Origin: B3-G11 sp039714175
Lineage (GTDB): Bacteria > Actinomycetota > Acidimicrobiia > Spongiisociales > UBA5794
Direction of reading: 5' to 3'
NCBI GenBank assembly: GCA_039714175.1
Contig: JBDLJV010000042.1
Span: forward strand, 1 to 15,009
DNA length: 15,009 bases
In this document: piece after piece, positions 6,457-12,902 of the stretch
Layout: each line of letters starts with the position of its first letter
Numbering within the stretch: the stretch's first letter is position 1
Notes under the pieces: model-generated
The model's database searches: none
Told to the model about the DNA's origin: nothing
Seen by the model: the letters and a program-made list of their open reading frames with translations, nothing else
Position numbers and translations under genes: made by a program

Positions 6457-6675
6457 GTGAAGAAGAACGAAGCAAGCTGGGACCGCGTTGTCCGCATCAT
6501 CGGCGGCGCTGCGCTGATCATCATCGGCCTCACAGCCGTCGAAGGATTCCTTGTGTGGCTACTGCCGCTGCTCGGTGTCGTCTTCCTCGTGACGGGACTC
6601 ATCGGTTGGTGCCCGATCTACGCAGGACTGAAGACTGGCACGGCCAAGGACGATTCCACCAAGGCTGCTGCCTAG
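6457..6675 (+). CDS. DUF2892 / YgaP-like small membrane protein
   Basis: A 72-residue protein. The start is a GTG at 6457 with a strong ribosome site AAAGGAG (6443-6449) seven bases upstream; a longer frame from 6397 lacks this. WDRVVRIIGGAALIIIGL is followed by a second hydrophobic stretch ending LVTGLIGWCPIYAGLKTGT. This is the pattern of the YgaP-type transmembrane domain: two helices with a GWCP.Y motif. In E. coli YgaP the same domain is fused to a rhodanese and anchors it in the membrane. Here a sulfurtransferase gene lies two genes upstream, and the next gene (25 bases on) combines a thioredoxin with a similar helix pair. A role in membrane-linked sulfur transfer is inferred, not shown. 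Confidence 0.85.
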   Translation: MKKNEASWDRVVRIIGGAALIIIGLTAVEGFLVWLLPLLGVVFLVTGLIGWCPIYAGLKTGTAKDDSTKAAA

Positions 6676-6700
6676 CAAGGCCCAGGACACCCCGAACACG

Positions 6701-7144
6701 ATGACCACCCAAACGGATCAGGCCGAGCTTCTCTTCTTCGTCACCCCTGGCTGTCCAACCTGCAAGGCGATGCGACCCGTCGCCGACGAGGTTGCAGCCG
6801 AGTTCGGGGACACCGTGAGGTTCGAAGAAGTCGATGCCAGCGCGGATCCAGTGTCTTCCTCCGCCCACCGTGTTCGGGGCGTCCCCACATTTGTTGCATT
6901 CCACGACGGGGAGGAGGTCGGCCGAGCCGTCGGCTCCCGCACCGCAGCGCAGCTCTCTGAGTTGTTCGATGCAGCTTCGACCGGGAGACGCAGTCGAGGA
7001 CTCATCTCTCCCACCGACAGGATCCTCCGCATCGGAATCGGCGTCGTATTCGCCGTAGCTGCAGCAGTGACAAGCACTCCGATCCTCTGGGCGTTCGCCC
7101 TCGCTGCTATTGGATTCGCATCATGGGATCTGGTCCGACCATGA
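6701..7144 (+). CDS. Thioredoxin-domain protein with C-terminal membrane segment
   Basis: A 147-residue two-part protein. Residues 8-92 form a thioredoxin fold with active site CPTC (Cys18-Cys21) after FFVTPG and the cis-proline in GVPTF (Pro62). There is no signal peptide before it. Residues 103-143 read SPTDRILRIGIGVVFAVAAAV...WAFALAAIGFASWDLV. This resembles the DUF2892 module of the preceding gene (D-R-I/V-x-R-I start, two short helices) but lacks GWCP. The domain would therefore sit on the cytoplasmic face, held by the C-terminal helices, if topology follows that of YgaP. It begins 25 bases after the DUF2892 gene without a strong ribosome site. It probably reduces disulfides or persulfides made by the neighbouring sulfurtransferase (inference). 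CPTC rather than CGPC suggests a specialised redox potential. Confidence 0.85.
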   Translation: MTTQTDQAELLFFVTPGCPTCKAMRPVADEVAAEFGDTVRFEEVDASADPVSSSAHRVRGVPTFVAFHDGEEVGRAVGSRTAAQLSELFDAASTGRRSRGLISPTDRILRIGIGVVFAVAAAVTSTPILWAFALAAIGFASWDLVRP

Positions 7145-7311
7145 TCGCCACTTCAGCCAACACCCGGGACATCCCAAGCGTCACTCCCACCAGCGACGTG
7201 TCCTCGGGGGTATTGGTGAGACACTCCTGGCCCGTCTCATCTTCGGCCGCAGTGGCGATCATGGTCTCCGCTCGACTACAAGGAACGGTCGGTCATGCTT
7301 CCTCTGGCTGA
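7141..7311 (+). CDS. Possible 56-residue ORF of unknown function, doubtful
   Basis: An ATG overlaps the thioredoxin stop (ATGA) and opens a 56-codon frame beginning MIATSANTRDIPSVTP. It ends 17 bases inside the next gene. The composition is rich in Ser, Val, Thr and Ala, and I recognise no motif, signal peptide or clear helix. The only support is the overlap, which is a common coupling arrangement. Otherwise the 150 bases 7145-7294 would be an unexplained intergenic gap. They also hold a small stem (TGAGAC pairing with GTCTCA at about 7216-7238). I keep it only as a possibility. Confidence 0.2.
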   Translation: MIATSANTRDIPSVTPTSDVSSGVLVRHSWPVSSSAAVAIMVSARLQGTVGHASSG

Positions 7312-7780
7312 TACCACGAGCCATACGCGCCGCGAGACGGGCGTTGCGTGGCTGTTCGTGGCCGTACAGTTCCTGCTGCTTGGTGTGATGGTCCTGTATC
7401 CCCGCGACACTGCATGGGCACCGAGCGAGATCATGCAGTTGATCGGCAGCGCGTTGATGGTGGCTGGGGTCGTGGTCGGGCTGTGGGCCGCTGCATACCT
7501 CGGGAAGGGCCTCACTCCCCTTCCGCTTCCGAACGGAGCCACCGACCTCGTGACCCGTGGCCCATACCGCCTCGTTCGACATCCCATCTACGTCTCCGTC
7601 ATGCTGCTCGGCGCCGGGATCACGATCCGCTCGGGAAGTGCCATTGTGGCCCTGGCGTTCGTCGCTCTCGTAGCCCTGTTCGCTGTCAAGGCACGGTGGG
7701 AAGAGATGCACCTCATCGACGCGTTCCCCGGCTACGAACGCTACATGGAAGCCTCCGGCCGGTTCTCCCCGATCCCGTAA
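7295..7780 (+). CDS. Isoprenylcysteine carboxyl methyltransferase-family membrane protein
   Basis: A 161-residue integral membrane protein with hydrophobic segments at about 18-35, 46-69, 99-110 and 115-131. RGPYRLVRHPIYVS (88-101) followed by KARWEEMHLIDAFPGYERYM (132-151) is the cofactor-binding signature of the ICMT/PEMT-like group. That group uses S-adenosylmethionine to methylate lipid or prenyl-thiol substrates in the membrane. Bacterial members are mostly uncharacterised, so the substrate is unknown. AAGGAA (7280-7285) nine bases before the ATG supports the start. It follows the thioredoxin gene on the same strand and precedes the sigma factor gene. Thiol S-methylation would fit the sulfur-handling neighbours, but that is inference. 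Confidence 0.88.
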   Translation: MLPLADTTSHTRRETGVAWLFVAVQFLLLGVMVLYPRDTAWAPSEIMQLIGSALMVAGVVVGLWAAAYLGKGLTPLPLPNGATDLVTRGPYRLVRHPIYVSVMLLGAGITIRSGSAIVALAFVALVALFAVKARWEEMHLIDAFPGYERYMEASGRFSPIP

Positions 7781-7816
7781 CGCGTTACTGCACGCGATCG
7801 CGGGGCTCCCGGGCGA

Positions 7817-7822
7817 TACACT
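7817..7822 (+). promoter_or_regulatory. -10 box of the sigma/anti-sigma pair
   Basis: TACACT lies eight bases before the ATG at 7831, and the interval CCCTACCC has no ribosome site, so the message is probably leaderless. The same hexamer precedes the tRNA gene at 12286-12291. No convincing -35 is visible. Confidence 0.45.
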
Positions 7823-7830
7823 CCCTACCC

Positions 7831-8355
7831 ATGACGGTGCCCAACCCCAGCGACGCGGCCGATCGACCGGTGGCGACTCTCTTCCACGAGTTTGCCGATG
7901 CCATCTACACGTTGGGGTACCGCATCGTCGGTGACCTCCACATCGCCGAGGATGTCGTTCAAGAGACCTTTGTCAAAGTCATTCGCTCCCTGCCGTCGTA
8001 CCGCGGAGAGGGTCCCATTGGCGGATGGATCTACCGCATCGGATACCGGGAAGCGATCGCGATAACACGCAAGCGACGGGAGGATCCGATCGACCCCACC
8101 GGATACGAGGTGACGTCGGTGCCCTCTGAAGCTTCGGTTGAGGCAAGTGTGCTCAATCTCGAGTTGGCTGCCAAGCTGGACAACGCTCTCCTGGAACTGT
8201 CGGAACCTGTCCGTGCGGCATTCGCATTGCGCGACATCCAGGGACTCCCGACTTCTGAGGTGGCTGCGATCCTCGGTGCGTCGGAATCGGCAGTCAAGAT
8301 GCGATTGGCACGAGCAAGAGAGGCACTTCGTGTCCAACTGAAGGAGTACCTATGA
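7831..8355 (+). CDS. ECF RNA polymerase sigma factor (sigma-70 family)
   Basis: A 174-residue extracytoplasmic-function sigma factor. Region 2 spans about 15-80 (FHEFADAIYTLGYRIVGD, IAEDVVQETFVKVIRSLPSYRG, GGWIYRIGYREAI). Region 4 spans about 113-172 (ALLELSEPVRAAFALRDIQGLPTSEVAAILGASESAVKMRLARAREAL), with the helix-turn-helix at the end. There is no region 3, as expected. The start at 7831 gives the family length; the frame remains open to 7348, but that part overlaps the methyltransferase gene and is not sigma-like. Its last codons overlap the ATG of an anti-sigma gene. Its regulon may include the upstream thiol and sulfur genes, but no matching promoter can be proved here. Confidence 0.93.
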   Translation: MTVPNPSDAADRPVATLFHEFADAIYTLGYRIVGDLHIAEDVVQETFVKVIRSLPSYRGEGPIGGWIYRIGYREAIAITRKRREDPIDPTGYEVTSVPSEASVEASVLNLELAAKLDNALLELSEPVRAAFALRDIQGLPTSEVAAILGASESAVKMRLARAREALRVQLKEYL

Positions 8356-8582
8356 GTCTGTCATGCGACGATCTCGATGCGATGCTCCCGGAGTTCCTCG
8401 ACGGCTCAACAACCCCTGATCAGGAGTCGGCGGCAGCCGAACACCTGGCAACCTGTGCAGCTTGCACCGCTGAGCTCGGCGAGCTCCAAGGAGTGACGAA
8501 GCTGTATCGCGAACACGGCACACTGCGCCTCCCGGAGGAGTCGAGGAAGCGGATAGCCGAGACGCTTGGTATCGACGAGTAG
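8352..8582 (+). CDS. Small zinc-binding anti-sigma factor (ZAS, RsrA-like)
   Basis: A 76-residue soluble protein that starts inside the sigma gene (ATGA overlap), the standard layout for an anti-sigma partner. EHLATCAAC gives the ZAS motif His31-x3-Cys35-x2-Cys38, and a further Cys5 lies in the N-terminal MSLSCDDL. The spacing Cys5-His31-Cys35-Cys38 equals that of the zinc ligands Cys11-His37-Cys41-Cys44 of Streptomyces RsrA as I recall them. There is no membrane helix, so it would act in the cytoplasm. It should hold the ECF sigma factor inactive and release it on thiol oxidation. Redox sensing is inferred from ligand spacing and from the thioredoxin and sulfurtransferase neighbours. Confidence 0.88.
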   Translation: MSLSCDDLDAMLPEFLDGSTTPDQESAAAEHLATCAACTAELGELQGVTKLYREHGTLRLPEESRKRIAETLGIDE

Positions 8583-8608
8583 ACCGCAGCGGTGAGATTG
8601 CCTGGCGT

Positions 8609-9109
8609 TCAGGCCCGATTCACGAGGTTGTCCACCTGCTTGACGAATGTCGCATGCCGCTGCGTGTACGCGATCAGGTGATCACCTGGATCCTCCATGG
8701 GGCTGTCGACAACCCCCCTGGCTGACACCACGAGATCACCGAGGGTCTTGCGCAGCTTCGAGAGTTGCCGATCGATGTAGCTGTTCGGCGTGACTGCTTC
8801 AAGCGTCGTGTACTTCGCTTCGAGCTCTCGCATCCGCTCGATGTCTCCGTGTGCGAACGCGGCGTACTTCGCAGGTATCAGGTCATCACAGACCCATCGG
8901 GTCTCTGTCAGGCTTGACCCCCATGCGTTCGCCCACGTTGCGTCGGCCTCGATCTGCCGCCGCTTCCGTCTCTTTGCTCCACCGATGAAGGAAGAGATGA
9001 TGGCGATCAGTGTGAGAGCAATGAGGAGGACCAATGCCCCCAGGAGGATCTGATCGAGATCACCGATTTCAACTGCGAGCATCGGCATGGCGAGTGGTAC
9101 ATCGGGCAT
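8609..9109 (-). CDS. Hypothetical single-helix membrane protein
   Basis: A 166-residue protein that I do not recognise. A short N-terminus leads into one hydrophobic helix at about 20-42 (ILLGALVLLIALTLIAIISSFIG). The basic stretch KRRKRRQ (46-52) follows, placing the rest in the cytoplasm. Residues 55-166 look helical and charged (DIERMRELEAKYTTLEAV, YIDRQLSKLRKTLGDLVVSA) and may form a small helical bundle or coiled coil. There is one Cys (74) and no catalytic motif. The ATG at 9109 has GGAG seven bases upstream, so the start is good. It converges with the anti-sigma gene, with 26 bases between their stops, and is divergent from the large AfsR-type regulator with a shared 142-base upstream region. 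A link to that regulator is possible but unsupported by motif. Confidence 0.75.
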   Translation of the reverse strand: MPDVPLAMPMLAVEIGDLDQILLGALVLLIALTLIAIISSFIGGAKRRKRRQIEADATWANAWGSSLTETRWVCDDLIPAKYAAFAHGDIERMRELEAKYTTLEAVTPNSYIDRQLSKLRKTLGDLVVSARGVVDSPMEDPGDHLIAYTQRHATFVKQVDNLVNRA

Positions 9110-9251
9110 GTGCGGTCTCCGAGCATGAGGATTAGCTGGTTGATGTTTCCATCACTGTACGGCAATCAGGACAGGAGTCCGGCACCGCCCCGATCCACCC
9201 CGGTGCGGCAGAGGACACGGGTATAGGATTGGTAACGACGGGGAGACGGCT

Positions 9252-12200
9252 GTGGAGTTCCACGTACTCGGATCCATCGAGGTGATAGACAATGGCACTT
9301 CGGTGACGCTCGGTCCTCCCATGCACCGGGCACTCCTGGCGTACCTCCTGATCCATGCGAATGAGACTGTCTCCACTGATCGAATCATCGACGCACTGTG
9401 GGGCGAAGCGCCTCCTCGAACCGCTAAGAAAGCGGTACAGACCTATGTGTCGAGTCTTCGCAAGACCATCGGCAGCGAGAGAATCCGAACCGACCCAGCC
9501 GGATACTCGCTGTCCGTCGAGCAGTCCGAGCTCGACGCTTGGACACTCTCCAGCCTCGTTGACGAGGCAGACCAAGTGCTCGCAGATCGACCAGAGAGTG
9601 CGATTCAGCTGCTCACCGAGGCCGACGCTATCTGGCGAGGACGCCCATTCGGAGATGTGACCTATTCAGAGTTCGCCCGCGCCGAGATTCGGCAACTCGA
9701 GGAACTCCGCGCTCGCTCGCTCGAAAGCTTGATCGAAGCGAGGCTGGCGGTCGGCCATCACCGTGAGACTGTTGGGCAGCTGCGGTCGCTGGTCGCCGAG
9801 TTCCCCCATCGGGAGCGATTTTGGGGCCAGCTGATGCTCGCGTACTATCGCTCGGATCGTCAGGTCGATGCGCTCAGAGCCTTTCAGCATGCATCGGAGG
9901 CACTGGCTGAGATCGGTATGGAGCCGACACGGAACCTCGTGGAGCTCGAGGCAAGGATCTTCAATCAGGATTCGACGCTCGACTGGTACCAACCGACGGA
10001 GGAGGGCAATCTGCCGACTCCGCTGTCAAGCTTCATCGGTCGCGAAGCGGAGATTGCCGACACAGCAGAGCTGCTCGCCGACCACCGACTCGTCACACTC
10101 GTCGGTCCGGGCGGCGTTGGCAAGACAAGACTCGCCGTCGAGATGGCACGAACGACCACCGATTCGTTCACATCGGGCAGCTGGCTGGTGAGCCTCGCCG
10201 GTCTTGCGAACCCTCTGCTCGTAGCTGCAGAGATCATGCGCACCCTTGGCATCTACACGGAGGCATCATCTCCTTCATCCTCCCAGCTCGTTGACCATCT
10301 CCGCCATCGCGACGCACTCCTCGTACTCGACAATTGCGAACACATCGTGGATGCAGTTGCAACGCTCTCCACGCGACTGCTTGAAGCATGCCCCAACCTC
10401 AAGATCCTCGCCACGAGTCGCCGTCCGCTACACGTCGGAGGCGAGATGATCTACCACACGCAGCCTCTCTCGTGCGACCCGACCGAACGAGGCATCGGTG
10501 CCGCAACAGAGCTGCTCTACGAACGTGCACGCACCGTCGATGCTCGCCTCCCGGACGACGACAGCACGCGCACAACGGCTGTTGGCGTCTGCGTACGACT
10601 CGGAGGCCTGCCGCTGGCCATCGAGCTCGCCGCCGCGAAGCTCCGAGTTGTCACGCTTGCCGAGCTCGAGGCAAGGATCGATGACATCCTCAGCATCCTG
10701 GCGGATGGCCCGCGGGATGGGCCCGAACACCACAGGGCGATTCGCGCGACCCTCGACTGGAGCTACAACACCCTCGATGACGATGTACGGACCCTGTTCC
10801 GGCACCTCGCAGTGTTCCGCGGCGGATTCACGCTCGACGCGGTGGAACTCGCAACTGACGGCCCCGTGTTCGGTCCGCTCGCGGACCTGGTGGACGCATC
10901 GCTCGTCATGCAGGTGGACGGGCGCTACTTCATACTCGAACCCATTCGTCAATACGCATCGGCTCTCCTCGATGAACACGCTGAGCGGGAGGAGGCAGCG
11001 CGTGCCCATGCCCGAGCGTACGCACGCATCTTCGAGCCACCGCCGGAGCTGCTCGAGGGACGGCACACTGAGTGGCTGCCCGAAACAGTATCTCAGTTCT
11101 CCGGAGAGATCGACAACGTCCGGGTCGCGCTTGAGTGGGCCTGCGACAACAACGACGAGGAGATCATCTCGACTCTGGCCGTCACGGCATGTGACCTCTT
11201 CGACGCGACCAGCAATTTCCGCGAGGGAGATCTATGGCTGCATAGAAGCCTCTCGGTAGCAACCGGCGCGACACGCGCTCGGGCGAAGCTGCTCCAAACC
11301 GGGGTGTTCATGAGTGCGCTCACGACGGGCCTCGATGCAGCATCAAGGGCGTCCGCGGAGCTAACCGCTCTCGCTGAGGACCTTGACGACGACATCTGGC
11401 GAGCCATCGCCCTCGAGCGCACCGCCATGATCCAGTCGTTCGAGGGTGACGTCATGGCCGCGAGCGAGGCGTGGATGGAGGCCGCTGCACGACTTGTCAA
11501 GGCTGACAGTCCAGAGGCGTACCGGGCCCTGAACAACGCCACGCAGACGTTGATCACCTCCGGACTCTACGAAGCCAGCCTCGACCCGCTCCGGAAGCTT
11601 GAAGAGGTCGCCGAGCGGTTCGATCTGCACAGGGCTCGCTACGCGGCACTCGCCTATCGGATGGAACTCGCTGTGTGGAGTGGAGACTTGGAGGAAGCAG
11701 TTCGCGGCGATGCGGTGGCACGGGCCTACGCCGCCGAGTTCGGCGAGTACCTGGGCTCTGAAATAGACCTTGAAGCCGGGTTGTTCGCAACACACATCGC
11801 ACTCCTGCAGAACGACTTGGTCAGGGCTCGGGAATCCGCTGAGGTGAATCTGAAGGAAGCCGCACAGGGTCGCGGCTCCGTGCTCATGTGGGACGCCTGT
11901 ATCGATATGAGCTTGGTCTATACAGCAATGACGGACGGACCCCTCGCGCATCGCTATGCCACTGAGGCTCTGCAGATTGCCAGGGATCTCGGTCTCCCTG
12001 CTTGGCAGCAGTGGGCACTCGCTCCGATGGCCGCCGCAACGGCTCTCGTGAACCCGGAGCAAGGCGCCAAGCTGATCGGCGCAACAGAGCGGCTCTCGGA
12101 GGAGGGAGTTGGTGGACACATCCACACAATCGCGGTGGCACTCGACCGCGCTCGCGCTCGTCTCCAGGAGGATCTCACACCGGGGATCCTCGAGTCGGCC

Positions 12201-12263
12201 TACCGAGAAGGCCGACTGCTCTCCCTCGAAGAGGCCGTTGATCTTGCCCTGACTCCCCTCTGA
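9252..12263 (+). CDS. AfsR/SARP-type transcriptional regulator with ATPase domain
   Basis: A 1003-residue multidomain regulator. Residues 1-90 are an OmpR-like winged helix (FHVLGSIEVIDNG, LLIHANETVSTDRIIDALWGEAPPRTAKKAVQTYVSSLRK). Residues 94-245 are the BTAD helical domain (LDAWTLSSLVDEAD... EFARAEIRQLEELRARSLESLIEARLAVG). An NB-ARC/STAND-like ATPase follows FIGREAEI, with Walker A GPGGVGKT (285-292), Walker B LLVLDN (356-361), ATSRRPL, and GLPLA (452-456). The remaining roughly 400 residues are helical and TPR-like, probably the ligand-sensing part. The GTG start has GGGGAG six bases upstream. Family members bind direct repeats and activate transcription; in Streptomyces they control secondary metabolism. 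No biosynthetic cluster is present here, so the target may be the divergent membrane-protein gene or a distant locus. Confidence 0.93.
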   Translation: MEFHVLGSIEVIDNGTSVTLGPPMHRALLAYLLIHANETVSTDRIIDALWGEAPPRTAKKAVQTYVSSLRKTIGSERIRTDPAGYSLSVEQSELDAWTLSSLVDEADQVLADRPESAIQLLTEADAIWRGRPFGDVTYSEFARAEIRQLEELRARSLESLIEARLAVGHHRETVGQLRSLVAEFPHRERFWGQLMLAYYRSDRQVDALRAFQHASEALAEIGMEPTRNLVELEARIFNQDSTLDWYQPTEEGNLPTPLSSFIGREAEIADTAELLADHRLVTLVGPGGVGKTRLAVEMARTTTDSFTSGSWLVSLAGLANPLLVAAEIMRTLGIYTEASSPSSSQLVDHLRHRDALLVLDNCEHIVDAVATLSTRLLEACPNLKILATSRRPLHVGGEMIYHTQPLSCDPTERGIGAATELLYERARTVDARLPDDDSTRTTAVGVCVRLGGLPLAIELAAAKLRVVTLAELEARIDDILSILADGPRDGPEHHRAIRATLDWSYNTLDDDVRTLFRHLAVFRGGFTLDAVELATDGPVFGPLADLVDASLVMQVDGRYFILEPIRQYASALLDEHAEREEAARAHARAYARIFEPPPELLEGRHTEWLPETVSQFSGEIDNVRVALEWACDNNDEEIISTLAVTACDLFDATSNFREGDLWLHRSLSVATGATRARAKLLQTGVFMSALTTGLDAASRASAELTALAEDLDDDIWRAIALERTAMIQSFEGDVMAASEAWMEAAARLVKADSPEAYRALNNATQTLITSGLYEASLDPLRKLEEVAERFDLHRARYAALAYRMELAVWSGDLEEAVRGDAVARAYAAEFGEYLGSEIDLEAGLFATHIALLQNDLVRARESAEVNLKEAAQGRGSVLMWDACIDMSLVYTAMTDGPLAHRYATEALQIARDLGLPAWQQWALAPMAAATALVNPEQGAKLIGATERLSEEGVGGHIHTIAVALDRARARLQEDLTPGILESAYREGRLLSLEEAVDLALTPL

Positions 12264-12285
12264 GGCCGAAACGGCACTGCGTCCC

Positions 12286-12291
12286 TACACT
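12286..12291 (+). promoter_or_regulatory. -10 box of the tRNA-Lys gene
   Basis: TACACT ends 13 bases before the first base of the tRNA. Transcription would begin near 12299 and leave a 5' leader of about six bases. The promoter lies wholly between the regulator stop (12263) and the tRNA. Confidence 0.5.
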
Positions 12292-12304
12292 TCCCATCTA
12301 TCAA

Positions 12305-12378
12305 GGGCCTGTAGCTCCAATTGGCAGAGCAGCGGACTTTTAATCCGAAGCGTGTGGGTTCGAGTCCCACCGGGCCCA
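12305..12378 (+). tRNA. tRNA-Lys, anticodon TTT
   Basis: All arms can be drawn by eye. The acceptor stem is GGGCCTG (12305-12311) with CGGGCCC (12371-12377), including one G-T pair. The D arm is GCTC/GAGC with loop CAATTGGCA. The anticodon stem CGGA/TCCG closes the loop CTTTTAA, with anticodon TTT at 12339-12341. The T arm is GTGGG-TTCGAGT-CCCAC. Discriminator base A is at 12378; the terminal CCA is not encoded (next bases CTG), as is usual in many actinobacteria. It decodes AAA and AAG. A short hairpin GAGCT/AGCTC at 12381-12395 follows, without a T-run. No duplicate of the 3' end is seen nearby, so there is no sign of use as an attachment site. Confidence 0.96.
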
Positions 12379-12443
12379 CTGAGCTAGCAGAGCTCGCCGA
12401 CATCCGGCACCCGACCATTCGCGGTAGCCAACGATCGATCGGG

Positions 12444-12815
12444 CTAGCCGGCGATCTGCATGTGAAGGTACTCGGTTACGTTGAGGCGATCCGGTGGATG
12501 CTTCACGGATGACGACAACAACTCTGAAGCCGCGGTCTTGTCGAGTATTCGTGGCTCGATCAAGTCGAAGTGCTCACCATTCTTCAGGAGCGTTGCCTTC
12601 TGCGCTGCAATGGCGTTCTTGACCCAGTCGGATTCCGGCCCGTACATGACGATGAAGATGAAACCGCCTTCGACAGGATGGGCATCCATTGGTGTGTGGT
12701 ACTCCCGACCTGACGATCGACCGACATGAGTCAGCACGGGCCGCTTGCCCCGCTTGATCTCCATCGGATTGAATACTCGTCTGTTGACCTTCCCCATCCA
12801 CATCGGTACGGGCAT
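12444..12815 (-). CDS. Nitroreductase/quinone reductase family, deazaflavin (F420)-dependent type
   Basis: A 123-residue protein of the split beta-barrel group typified by mycobacterial Ddn. Characteristic parts are the N-terminal NRRVFNPMEIKRGKRPVLTHVGRSSGREYHTPM (11-43), with the GR-SGR-x-x-x-TP motif. The core GGFIFIVMYGPESDWVKNAIAA (50-71) follows, where family members usually read D-W-x-x-N. Relatives use reduced F420 to reduce quinones or nitro compounds, often at the membrane. The ATG at 12815 has GGAGG six bases upstream, an excellent ribosome site; the open frame continues to 13025, but those residues overlap the divergent ATPase gene and are not family-like. It is slightly shorter than most relatives (about 140). 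The substrate is unknown. Confidence 0.82.
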   Translation of the reverse strand: MPVPMWMGKVNRRVFNPMEIKRGKRPVLTHVGRSSGREYHTPMDAHPVEGGFIFIVMYGPESDWVKNAIAAQKATLLKNGEHFDLIEPRILDKTAASELLSSSVKHPPDRLNVTEYLHMQIAG

Positions 12816-12880
12816 CTCACACCTCCACGTACAAAGGACACTACATCCAGCATTCGGTTCTGCGGTCGGGACCAGCGCAC

Positions 12881-12886
12881 TAGGTT
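12881..12886 (+). promoter_or_regulatory. Possible -10 box of the P-loop ATPase gene
   Basis: TAGGTT stands 16 bases before the ATG at 12903. The interval contains GAAGGA (12887-12892) and AGGGAAGG, giving a very short leader with a ribosome site. The gene and the divergent reductase share only 87 bases, so both promoters lie here. Confidence 0.35.
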
Positions 12887-12902
12887 GAAGGACAGGGAAG
12901 GC

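Noticed and set aside
5049..6704. 551-codon plus-strand frame overlapping the MFS gene
   Set aside because: The Arg/His/Ser-rich product has no membrane helices or motifs; it is a shadow of the MFS frame.
7348..7830. Upstream extension of the sigma factor frame
   Set aside because: It overlaps the ICMT-family gene out of frame, and the residues are not sigma-like.
9132..9575. 147-codon minus-strand frame across the regulator start
   Set aside because: It is antisense to the winged-helix domain of the AfsR-type gene, with no motif.
11361..12125. 254-codon minus-strand frame
   Set aside because: It is antisense to the helical-repeat part of the regulator. The composition is that of a shadow frame.
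12265..12275. GCCG-AAA-CGGC hairpin after the regulator stop as terminator
   Set aside because: A stem of only four pairs without a T-run is too weak to call, and the tRNA promoter follows immediately.
12305..12395. tRNA as integration site of a mobile element
   Set aside because: No direct repeat of the tRNA 3' end and no integrase gene are visible on either side within the window.
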